Below, piece by piece: positions 14,327 to 21,008 of a stretch of 25,298 nucleotides of DNA. The notes under the pieces are model-generated. The model was not told the DNA's origin and did not search any database. It saw only the letters and a list, made by a program, of their open reading frames with translations. The position numbers and the translations under genes are program-made. Positions within the stretch are counted from its first letter, which is position 1; each line of letters starts with the position of its first letter. Source of the stretch: JBCFBK01 sp038562555 (GTDB lineage: Bacteria; Bacteroidota; Bacteroidia; Bacteroidales; Prolixibacteraceae); the NCBI GenBank assembly GCA_038562555.1, contig JBCFBK010000068.1, positions 1-25,298 of the forward strand. The letters are read 5' to 3'.

Positions 14327-17233
14327 TTATGGTTTAAAGTTAAGAATCATTCCTGTGGGCACCTTTAATTGATTATGAAGGATATTTACGGACCATTCAA
14401 TTAATGGTTTAGTTTTATCCGATGCCGTTACCGGTATTTTAATTTTGCTGGCCGGACCTGGTTCGAGCAGCGCATACATCGATTTTTCGGTCTTTTTTTG
14501 CAATGGTTCCGGAACAAAGGCCCGGATAAAATTCTGATCTAACGTGTCCTCCCTTTTCCGGTTGAAAAATAGTTCGGCCCGGGGGTTGAATTCAAGTATT
14601 TTCATTTCGGCCGACAGTTTAATAATCACGTCCGAGGCTGAATTCATGATGAAGCGGTTCGTCTGTTCACTGTCACGTAGTTTCACTTCCATCTGTTTGA
14701 GATCTGAGATATTGATAAACGTTATGACCAGACCGTCGATCCGGTCATCAAAAGTGCGGTAGGGCATTATGCGAATGGAAAACCACCGTCCGTCTTTGGT
14801 CGAAATTTGTTTTTGTATAAAAACGAGCGTCCTTAGAACTTCGAGGGCGTCTGCTGCCAGATCCGGGTAAAGGAGGTCGGAAACCTGATCGGTAAACGGA
14901 CGGCCAATATCGCTTTTTATGAGTTTAAAAATTTTTGTGGTCTGATTGGTATAACGACGGATATTCAGTTCTTTGTCGAGGAACAAAGTCGCAATATCCG
15001 TACTGTTTAACAGGTTTTTCATATCATTGTTTACCCGTGAGAAATCGTCGACCTTCGATTGCAGTTCGGCATTCAGGGTTTGAAGCTCTTCATTCAGGCT
15101 TTGCATTTCTTCTTTTGAGGTGGTCAGTTCCTCATTAGTCGATTGCAATTCCTCGTTGGTCGATTGCAGTTCCTCGTTTGCTGATTTTAATTCTTCCTGT
15201 GAGGTTTGCATTTCTTCCAGGGTACTCTGCATCTCCTCACGCGCATACTGCAATTCCCGCTCCAGTTCCGATTGCCTGATGTTGTTATTCGTTTTTCTCC
15301 CTTTCCGGGGTTTGTTTTGGGCGGTGTCAGGTACATCTGTAAATATGACCAGAATCATACCTCTCAACGTTTCAGGCTTATCGATCCATTTGATGCTAAC
15401 GCTTACGGTTTGCGAATTGCCATTCATCCCCACTTTGATACGGGGCAGCATTTCTTGTCCCTTCATGTTCAGAGCTTTGCGGAATGCAACCGGAAATTCG
15501 ACCCGCAAACCTTCGCGCAGCATGGCAAAAATATTCAGGTTAGCCTTACCTACTGCCGGTTCCAGGTATTTCCCGGTACGTCCGCTGATGTAAATAATGT
15601 CGCCATTTTCGTTTACTAAGACGGCCGGAGGTGAAAAATGCTGCAATAGCAGTTGTTCAGCAAGTGTTTGAATGTTTGGCGGCGATTTTACAGGTAACTG
15701 CTTTTCAATCGTACTCATTGTTGTGCGGGAAAATGATGAAGGGAAGTTAGACAGTTCGGGTATTGTAGTGGTGTTGTTGCGTTTATATATTTTCAATTTG
15801 GAGTCGACCGAAGTAAATAGCGGGCTTTGGGTCCCGACTGTTTCAGAACTGCCAAGCAGCATAATCCCATCAGGATTGATGCTGTAGTAAAACAGACCAA
15901 GGAGCTTCTTTTGCAATTCGCTATCCATGTATATCAACAGATTTCGGCAGCTCAGGATATCAATTTTAGTAAAGGGCGGATGCATCGTAATGTTGTGTTG
16001 GGCAAAAACGATCATTTCCCTTATTTCCGTATTGATCCGGTAACCGTCATCTGTTTTGATGAAAAAACGGCTTAGCCGGTTTTGTGATACATCTGTTGCA
16101 ATGTTTATCGGGAACAGGCCTTTCCTGGCTGTCTCTACCGCCTCGTTGTCGAGATCCGACGCGAATATCTGCAACGCAACGCTGCCATGCGGATTGACTT
16201 TTTCAAGCGCTTCTTTGAATATGATGGCCAGCGAATATGCTTCTTCGCCAGTAGAACACCCCGGGACCCATGCCCGAAGGATTGAACCATCCTTCACGTT
16301 GGAGAGAATATCAGGCAATACCATCTCTTTCAGCTTTTCCCATACCTGCGCATCCCGAAAGAAGTTGGTTACGCCAATCAGAAATTCTTTAAAGAGAATC
16401 TCCAGTTCTTTCGGATTCTCCTGCAAAAAGTGGACATACGAAATGATCCTGTCAATTTTATGGATGCCCATGCGCCGCTCGATGCGTCGGTATAAGGTGT
16501 TTTTTTTATACAGCGAGAAATCGTTCCCGTTATGGGCACGCAGGAGGATGATGATTTTTTCGAGAGCGCCTTTGTCCCTGCTTTCCATTTCCGTGTCCGA
16601 TCTGATCACCGGGATATGCTCAATAAGATCCATGAGTTTTCCCGGCAACTCATTGGCTGGGGCGATCAAATCGACGAGCACGGAATCGATGGCATTTCGG
16701 GGCATACTGTCGTATTTGGCCGTGGTGGGGTCCTGGACCATCACGATGCCGTTGTTCTCTTTTATGGCGTGGAGCCCTATGCTGCCGTCAGAACCCATGC
16801 CCGAAAGAATAATGCCCGCACTTCGTTCCTTCCGGTCGTCTGCAAGCGATCGTAAAAAAAAATCGATCGGTAAGCGCAACCCTCTTATTTCCAGTGGTTC
16901 AAAAAGGTATAGCGTACCCTTTAATATGGACATGCTTTTATTCGGCGGAATCACATAAACGCAATCCTGCTTAACAGCCATTTTGTCTTTTGCCTGAAGA
17001 ACCGTCATTTTGGAAATACGCTGAAGCAACTCAGGCAGCATGCCTTTTTGCGTAGGGTCCAGATGTTGGATAACGACGTAGGCCATCCCGCTTTTTTCGG
17101 GCACGTTTTCCAGAAACTGTTCCAGTGCTTCAAGCCCCCCGGCTGATGCGCCGATACCGACTATTGGAAACACGCCGGTATCGGGATCCGGAAATTTTTC
17201 GTGTGATGCTGATTGCTGTTTTTCAGGTTTCAC
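14327..17233 (-). CDS. CheB-CheR-PAS fusion signalling protein
   Basis: This 968-aa protein combines a CheB methylesterase (about 20-205; catalytic S30 in GASAGG, H57 in QHLDP, D149 in GMGSDGS), a CheR methyltransferase (about 225-485; SAM site VPGCSTGEEAYS at 323-334, CRNLLIY at 429-435), a PAS-like region (530-640), a long coiled coil (653-740) built of near-identical heptads (EELQSTNEELQ), and two C-terminal PAS domains (about 740-850 and 855-968). CheB lacks its usual receiver. No cheA, cheW or methyl-accepting protein is nearby, so chemotaxis is unlikely; such fusions are thought to be standalone signalling proteins. The start is GTG at 17231-17233, since no ATG precedes the GIGASAGG motif in the open frame (upstream TAG at about 17288). 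Confidence 0.94.
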   Translation of the reverse strand: MKPEKQQSASHEKFPDPDTGVFPIVGIGASAGGLEALEQFLENVPEKSGMAYVVIQHLDPTQKGMLPELLQRISKMTVLQAKDKMAVKQDCVYVIPPNKSMSILKGTLYLFEPLEIRGLRLPIDFFLRSLADDRKERSAGIILSGMGSDGSIGLHAIKENNGIVMVQDPTTAKYDSMPRNAIDSVLVDLIAPANELPGKLMDLIEHIPVIRSDTEMESRDKGALEKIIILLRAHNGNDFSLYKKNTLYRRIERRMGIHKIDRIISYVHFLQENPKELEILFKEFLIGVTNFFRDAQVWEKLKEMVLPDILSNVKDGSILRAWVPGCSTGEEAYSLAIIFKEALEKVNPHGSVALQIFASDLDNEAVETARKGLFPINIATDVSQNRLSRFFIKTDDGYRINTEIREMIVFAQHNITMHPPFTKIDILSCRNLLIYMDSELQKKLLGLFYYSINPDGIMLLGSSETVGTQSPLFTSVDSKLKIYKRNNTTTIPELSNFPSSFSRTTMSTIEKQLPVKSPPNIQTLAEQLLLQHFSPPAVLVNENGDIIYISGRTGKYLEPAVGKANLNIFAMLREGLRVEFPVAFRKALNMKGQEMLPRIKVGMNGNSQTVSVSIKWIDKPETLRGMILVIFTDVPDTAQNKPRKGRKTNNNIRQSELERELQYAREEMQSTLEEMQTSQEELKSANEELQSTNEELQSTNEELTTSKEEMQSLNEELQTLNAELQSKVDDFSRVNNDMKNLLNSTDIATLFLDKELNIRRYTNQTTKIFKLIKSDIGRPFTDQVSDLLYPDLAADALEVLRTLVFIQKQISTKDGRWFSIRIMPYRTFDDRIDGLVITFINISDLKQMEVKLRDSEQTNRFIMNSASDVIIKLSAEMKILEFNPRAELFFNRKREDTLDQNFIRAFVPEPLQKKTEKSMYALLEPGPASKIKIPVTASDKTKPLIEWSVNILHNQLKVPTGMILNFKP

Positions 17234-17292
17234 TCTTATCTGTGTTTGCGTTTTGGAAAATGGCCGTTTTCGATTATCAATCTGTTTCTATA

Positions 17293-17300
17293 CAAAAATA
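17293..17300 (-). promoter_or_regulatory. -7 element of cheB-cheR fusion promoter
   Basis: The minus strand reads TATTTTTG here, a perfect TAnnTTTG, about 60 bp upstream of the GTG start. No clear -33 box and no copy of the 40-bp repeat are present in 17301-17482. The gene pair may therefore lie outside the inferred regulon and have its own promoter. Confidence 0.45.
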
Positions 17301-17405
17301 TCATATTTACACCAGTGTTTGTCCGCAAAAGGCAACAATTATACCTACATCGTGAACACATCTTTTCTCCTTCAGATTATGCGCTTTTACGGGCCGATTT
17401 TAAAT

Positions 17406-17443
17406 ATGTAAAAGGATGGTATTTTTATACCATCCTTTTACAT
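17406..17443 (-). terminator. perfect 17-bp hairpin after small-protein operon
   Basis: ATGTAAAAGGATGGTAT (17406-17422), a TTTT loop, and its exact complement (17427-17443) form a flawless stem. It starts 40 bp past the stop of the 70-aa membrane protein. The 3' side on the minus strand is AT-rich (ATTTAAAAT) but has no long U run, so termination may be incomplete or the hairpin may stabilise the transcript end. Confidence 0.55.
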
Positions 17444-17482
17444 TAAATATGAAGCCAAATGCATATCCTGTGACGTACCCTT

Positions 17483-17695
17483 TTATGCGCGTTTCTTATC
17501 GGTCAGAACGATTACAATGCCGCCAATAAGCAGTACTGCGCCAATGATGGGTGACCATTGCACGGGGTGTTTAACTTTTTGGTTGATCTCAATCGGTCCC
17601 AGGTCAACCACTTTTTCTTTGGTGATATAGTTGAACCCTGTGTAAATAATCATCAGCAGGCCGAGAACCGCAATAAAAATTCCTGTTTTTTTCAT
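17483..17695 (-). CDS. small two-helix membrane protein
   Basis: This 70-aa protein has two transmembrane segments (about 4-22 and 47-64) joined by a short loop containing KEKVVDLGPIEINQ, and a basic tail DKKRA. Proteins of this size and layout are frequent beside stress genes in Bacteroidota; I cannot name a family with confidence (DUF3185-like is possible). It is the last gene of a four-gene run (18799 to 17483) with gaps of 77, 24 and 55 bp that ends in a strong hairpin. Confidence 0.75.
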   Translation of the reverse strand: MKKTGIFIAVLGLLMIIYTGFNYITKEKVVDLGPIEINQKVKHPVQWSPIIGAVLLIGGIVIVLTDKKRA

Positions 17696-17750
17696 CTCAT
17701 GTTTGTTTCAATTGGCATGAATCTGTGAATCCTGGCGATCCTTGTCATTC

Positions 17751-17906
17751 CTACAGGATTCTTCTTCCCTGGATCACTCTCAGGATAATTGCAATGATTG
17801 CAATAACCAGCAAAACGTGTATGATGCCTCCAACACTGTAGCCAATGAATCCTATGAGCCAGGCAATGATTAAAATAACAGCGATGACGTAAAGTAAATT
17901 TCCCAT
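17751..17906 (-). CDS. lmo0937-type small membrane protein (51 aa)
   Basis: The ATG at 17904-17906 opens 51 codons ending in TAG at 17751-17753. The product starts MGNLLYVIAVILIIAWLIG, continues through FIGYSVGGIIHVLLVI and ends RVIQGRRIL. This matches the lmo0937 family: two hydrophobic helices around a Gly-rich turn with a short basic tail. The family is found across stress-related gene sets; function unknown. It sits between the 70-aa membrane gene and a small signal-peptide protein, all on the minus strand. Confidence 0.85.
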   Translation of the reverse strand: MGNLLYVIAVILIIAWLIGFIGYSVGGIIHVLLVIAIIAIILRVIQGRRIL

Positions 17907-17930
17907 GATTGTTGTTTTAGTTTAAGATAC

Positions 17931-18278
17931 TTAAAGTAAGATTATCAGAAGCAATGCAATAATTATTGCCGCTCCTACTGAAATAAAGAATCCGCCCTGC
18001 CGGCCTTCAATAGCAGTGCTTTCACTATTTGCTTTTAATTCGCTTTTTATCGAGCGGACTTCTTTGCGCAGTTCTTTCTTTTGCTCCGGCTTTAAGGTCG
18101 AAATATCCATGGCTTTGATCTCTTTTAAACGAAGAACCATTGCTTCGGATTCAGCGAGTCTGACAGCTTCCGTTGCGGTTATCGGTGCCTTTGTGGGTTC
18201 ATTATCAGCCTTTAACTGTGGCGGACAAATTAGAAACAGCATGAAGGCTGTGCCTAAAGTAATTGTGAGTTTTTTCAT
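17931..18278 (-). CDS. small exported, C-terminally anchored protein
   Basis: This 115-aa protein begins with a signal peptide (KKLTITLGTAFMLFLICPP) likely cleaved near Ala24. A charged helical middle follows (about 35-85: rich in Lys/Glu, LKPEQKKELRKEVRSIK), and a C-terminal hydrophobic segment (about 96-115: GFFISVGAAIIIALLLIIL) serves as an anchor. This is a periplasmic helix tied to the membrane at its end. No catalytic residues or known family are evident. It is third from the end of the four-gene run downstream of copy B of the direct repeat and probably acts in the envelope. Confidence 0.76.
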   Translation of the reverse strand: MKKLTITLGTAFMLFLICPPQLKADNEPTKAPITATEAVRLAESEAMVLRLKEIKAMDISTLKPEQKKELRKEVRSIKSELKANSESTAIEGRQGGFFISVGAAIIIALLLIILL

Positions 18279-18355
18279 TTTTAGATCATTTTAATTTTTA
18301 ACGGTTAAATGCATTAAGCTTGCGAATAGCAGCGCAGCGGGTCTTTAAAATTGTT

Positions 18356-18799
18356 CTAAAACCTATCTGTTGATAAGACAATTTGTTTGTCCGGATATTG
18401 CGCATTTATATCGCTTTCGGCGGTAATAAATACCTTGGCCGGTTTATATGATGATGCTGTTTTCAAAGATGCCTGATGTTGTTTGGAAAAGAAACTTGTA
18501 GCGCTTTTTAACTGCCCGATATTTTCAAAATTTCCCTTGTCTGTCTCCATCCACACCACGTAGGTTACTTTTGACGATTCCAGTCTTTCCACTTCAGCCA
18601 AATCCGATACTTGTATTTTAAGAATGTAATTCTTATTGCTGTCCGTTTTTATGCTTACCGAGCCCTTAGCTGCAGGGACAACTGACGAATTTAAAAAGGC
18701 TACTTTTTTTGTGCATGTCGTGAAAAGAAGCATAGCCGTTGTAATTAAAATACCGGATAAGATATTTCTGATCATCGTATTTGATCTTTTTGCATTCAT
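18356..18799 (-). CDS. putative small lipoprotein, first gene of stress operon
   Basis: This 147-aa protein has an N-terminal hydrophobic segment ending in LLFTTC (C29), a weak but plausible lipobox, followed by about 115 residues of beta-rich soluble sequence (for example NYILKIQVSDLAEVERL and KVTYVVWMETDKG). An alternative ATG at 18773-18775 would drop eight residues and keep the lipobox. I do not recognise the family. The start lies 66 bp from direct-repeat copy B, so it is probably the promoter-proximal gene of the run that ends at 17483. Confidence 0.78.
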   Translation of the reverse strand: MNAKRSNTMIRNILSGILITTAMLLFTTCTKKVAFLNSSVVPAAKGSVSIKTDSNKNYILKIQVSDLAEVERLESSKVTYVVWMETDKGNFENIGQLKSATSFFSKQHQASLKTASSYKPAKVFITAESDINAQYPDKQIVLSTDRF

Positions 18800-18836
18800 A
18801 TTGATTTGACTTAACGGTGAATGAGAAATCCCAAAA

Positions 18837-18905
18837 TAAAATTAACTTCATTCGTTTCAGCCCGCGTTACAAAATTCCTGCAAAGAGTTACATCATTCTC
18901 ACATT
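18837..18905 (-). promoter_or_regulatory. 40-bp direct-repeat operator, copy B, with -7 element (upstream of lipoprotein operon)
   Basis: GTTACAAAATTCCTG starts at 18866 and GTTACATCATTCTCACAT at 18887, spacing 21 bp; this copy fits the consensus best. After 21 bp on the minus strand lies TAATTTTA (complement of 18837-18844), five of six fixed bases of TAnnTTTG. The lipoprotein start is 37 bp beyond, the same as for copy G and ompA. Confidence 0.72.
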
Positions 18906-18950
18906 CAATTGAGGAAACATACGCACATTCCGTTCTGACCATTCATGTGC

Positions 18951-19754
18951 TTATTTATAATATTTCAGGGCTTCGGGCATAAATTGACTTAATTTCCTGA
19001 TCCTGGTTTCGTCGGAGGGGTGTGTGCTCAGAAATTCCGGTTGACTTGCCCCGCCCGCGTCTGACATTCGTTGCCAAAAAGGAATTGCTTCCCGCGGATC
19101 GTAACCGGCCATGGCTGCAAAAATTAACCCATAACGGTCAGCTTCCGTTTCCTGCTGTCTTGACCATGGCAGCATTGCTCCGACCTGACTGCCAATAGCA
19201 TATGATTGCAAAAATAAATTTTGTGTCTCCCGGGGTTTCTGAGACAGAGCGGCCTGTAAGGCGACACCTCCCATTTGCTGAATCATTCCCCGACTCATTC
19301 GTTCACTGCCATGTTTTGCAATAGCATGGGCAATTTCATGGCCAATAACAATTGCGACTGCTGTTTCGGTTTGTGTTACAGGCAGCAGGCCGGTATAAAC
19401 AACAACTTTTCCGCCCGGCATGCACCAGGCATTAGCCTCTTTGCTGTCGATCGTGTTAAATTCCCACAAATATCCTTTCAGTACGGACTCTTTTTGCTGG
19501 CTCTGATAGTACTTTGTTATGGCATTGGATATTCTGGCGCCAACCCGGTCAACCATTGCAGCATCTTTACTCCTGCCCGGGTTTAATACTTTGTGTTCCG
19601 ACAAAAATGTATTATACTGGCTCGTGGCCATCAGTTGTAACTCTGATTCCTGAACCAGACTCAGTTGTTGTCGGCCTGTTACCATATTCAATGCACATCC
19701 CGGGAGGAAGACGGTAATAAGCAGGTAAAACAGAATAAATTTTCTCGCTTTCAT
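18951..19754 (-). CDS. M48-family metalloprotease lipoprotein
   Basis: This 267-aa protein has a signal peptide with lipobox LPGC (C20). The zinc site HEIAH is at 139-143 and the third ligand is E204 in ETEADRYG. The rest matches periplasmic M48 proteases of the LoiP/YcaL type: NMVTGRQQLSLV near the N-terminus, NAWCMPGGKVVVYTGLL before the active site, and the substrate-side STHPSDETRIRKL near the end. It should degrade misfolded outer-membrane proteins. The start is ATG at 19752-19754. Direct-repeat copy C lies 357 bp upstream, with a candidate 53-aa ORF between. A GCACAT/ATGTGC hairpin directly after the stop (18923-18950) is a weak terminator candidate. Confidence 0.94.
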   Translation of the reverse strand: MKARKFILFYLLITVFLPGCALNMVTGRQQLSLVQESELQLMATSQYNTFLSEHKVLNPGRSKDAAMVDRVGARISNAITKYYQSQQKESVLKGYLWEFNTIDSKEANAWCMPGGKVVVYTGLLPVTQTETAVAIVIGHEIAHAIAKHGSERMSRGMIQQMGGVALQAALSQKPRETQNLFLQSYAIGSQVGAMLPWSRQQETEADRYGLIFAAMAGYDPREAIPFWQRMSDAGGASQPEFLSTHPSDETRIRKLSQFMPEALKYYK

Positions 19755-19865
19755 TTTTTAAGTGTTAAAAGAACCGATTAGCTTGCAAACGCTTTTTCCT
19801 GAATAAGCAGGATATTAAAAACGACTACCTGGGTAATTAAGAGCAACATCTTCGTTTCAGCTATT

Positions 19866-20027
19866 TTAATTAAGCATCTGACAAATATCCCATTTAGTCA
19901 TTATTGGCTTTCCGCTTTCCTTTGGGAAAAAATCGAAAGGAATCATTATTCTTAATCTCCAAACCCTGGTTGTTAAAACAAGAGGGCGTTTATTCTTTTT
20001 TAGATTGAGGAGCGGGCGTAGTTTCAT
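19866..20027 (-). CDS. candidate 53-aa basic small ORF in M48 leader
   Basis: ATG at 20025-20027 opens 53 codons ending in TAA at 19866-19868. The product is basic (MKLRPLLNLKKNKRPLVL... ending KWDICQMLN) with no signal peptide, membrane segment or known family. It begins 55 bp after the -7 element of copy C and fills much of the 340-bp leader before the M48 gene. It could be a real small protein, a leader peptide, or chance; the sequence alone does not decide. Confidence 0.25.
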   Translation of the reverse strand: MKLRPLLNLKKNKRPLVLTTRVWRLRIMIPFDFFPKESGKPIMTKWDICQMLN

Positions 20028-20081
20028 ACGTTTAATATTAAATTACGACAAGGAGCAAGGAAGTGAAGTTTTCCTTCAGAT

Positions 20082-20150
20082 CAAAGATCAACATCTTTAG
20101 AGGCGGCCGTGTTATATAATTCCTGCTATTAGTTACATGATTCCCAGATA
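20082..20150 (-). promoter_or_regulatory. 40-bp direct-repeat operator, copy C, with -7 element
   Basis: GTTATATAATTCCTG starts at 20111 and GTTACATGATTCCCAGAT at 20132, spacing 21 bp. After 21 bp on the minus strand lies GATCTTTG (complement of 20082-20089), five of six fixed bases of TAnnTTTG. Transcription from here would have a leader of about 320 nt before the M48 gene. No other direct-repeat copy lies nearer that gene. Confidence 0.66.
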
Positions 20151-20315
20151 TCTTCGCTGCAGACCCGAAGTGGTGGACCTGGTATTCGAGAATCACCGGG
20201 CTATCGCTATGTGGAGTCGGGAGGTGTTGGCGAAACCATAGTGGAGAACGGAACTGATGTCACGGTCGGCGGGAACGGACTGCTGGTTCTGGTCTACGAA
20301 AAAATAAACAGATAA
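20133..20315 (+). pseudogene. remnant 3' end of an unrecognised gene
   Basis: An open frame with no start codon runs from a TAG at 20130 to TAA at 20313-20315. Its last ~50 codons read like protein: ESPGYRYVESGGVGETIV, then VTVGGNGLLVLVYEKINR. Codon choice looks coding (GGC GAA ACC, CTG CTG GTT CTG GTC TAC). It is the only plus-strand coding-like sequence between 1 and 22190, and copy C of the operator covers its left edge. I infer the tail of a gene whose front part was deleted. I do not recognise the protein. Confidence 0.35.
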
Positions 20316-20333
20316 GCCGGGGCTTACCGGCTT
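20299..20333 (-). terminator. intrinsic terminator of gntR-HAD operon
   Basis: AAGCCGG (20314-20320) and CCGGCTT (20327-20333) form a GC-rich stem with a 6-nt loop that contains the HAD stop codon. On the minus strand the stem is followed by TTTATTTTTT, a strong U tract. This is a textbook intrinsic terminator that begins inside the coding end. Confidence 0.78.
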
Positions 20334-21004
20334 GTTGGTAAAAGGTTGATCAATTCTGATAAACAGTGAATGGTTTCACAATCCGGTGAAGCCTGCGATT
20401 TCTTTCGGTCGAGCCAGATTGTCCTGATACCGGCATTTTTCCCTCCGATGTAGTCATTTTCGAAGGAATCGCCGACGAAAATACAGTCGGACGGCAGCTC
20501 GCCGGCCGCTGCCAAAGCCGCGTCGAAAATCTCTCTTTGCGGCTTGGAATGGCCAATGGCTTCAGAGATAATTACCGGATAGAAATAGCCAATCAGCTTG
20601 TTGTCGACCAGTTTTTTCGTCTGGTCGGCAGCAGGCCCGTTGCTAATGATGCCCATCCGGAATCCTTGCAGCTTTTCCAAAACAGGAATTGTTTCCGGAA
20701 ATGCCTTACAGGATTCAATAAAATAACGGTGATATTTCAAATAGACCGGTATCGCTTCTTCGTCAGGAATCTCCCTGCCACAAATACTGAAAAGTTCTTT
20801 GATCCGCTTTGTCCGTTGCTCTCTCTGGCTGATGACGTTCCGGAAAAACAAATTCAGATAACGGTCGGTGATCCTGATCCACCCGGCGAATAATTTTTCG
20901 GGATCCGCTTTTAAGGAAAAATCGCTGGTTATTTTCGCTAAAGCCACCCGATGCGCGGCTTCACTGTCGAGCAGCGTATCATCCAGATCGAAAAAAATAA
21001 TCAT
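20324..21004 (-). CDS. HAD-superfamily phosphatase (subfamily IA)
   Basis: This 226-aa protein carries all HAD motifs: I FFDLDDT (nucleophile D6, acid D8), II IISNG (about 113-117), III the Lys in GHSKPQREIF, and IV GDSFENDY. The helical cap lies between motifs I and II, as in subfamily IA (YjjG/PGP/GPH-like hydrolases). The substrate is not predictable; a sugar phosphate is plausible because of the neighbours. It starts 4 bp after the stop of the GntR regulator, so the two are co-transcribed, and the transcript ends in a strong terminator at its stop. Confidence 0.92.
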   Translation of the reverse strand: MIIFFDLDDTLLDSEAAHRVALAKITSDFSLKADPEKLFAGWIRITDRYLNLFFRNVISQREQRTKRIKELFSICGREIPDEEAIPVYLKYHRYFIESCKAFPETIPVLEKLQGFRMGIISNGPAADQTKKLVDNKLIGYFYPVIISEAIGHSKPQREIFDAALAAAGELPSDCIFVGDSFENDYIGGKNAGIRTIWLDRKKSQASPDCETIHCLSELINLLPTSR

Positions 21005-21008
21005 AATT

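Noticed and set aside
15120..15250. Short tandem DNA repeats
   Set aside because: They encode the heptads of the coiled coil (EELQSTN-type), so they are explained by protein structure rather than a repeat element.
16056..16958. 300-codon open frame antisense to the CheB-CheR fusion
   Set aside because: It mirrors the CheB and CheR domains, which have full catalytic motifs on the minus strand; the plus-strand product has no recognisable fold and no start context.
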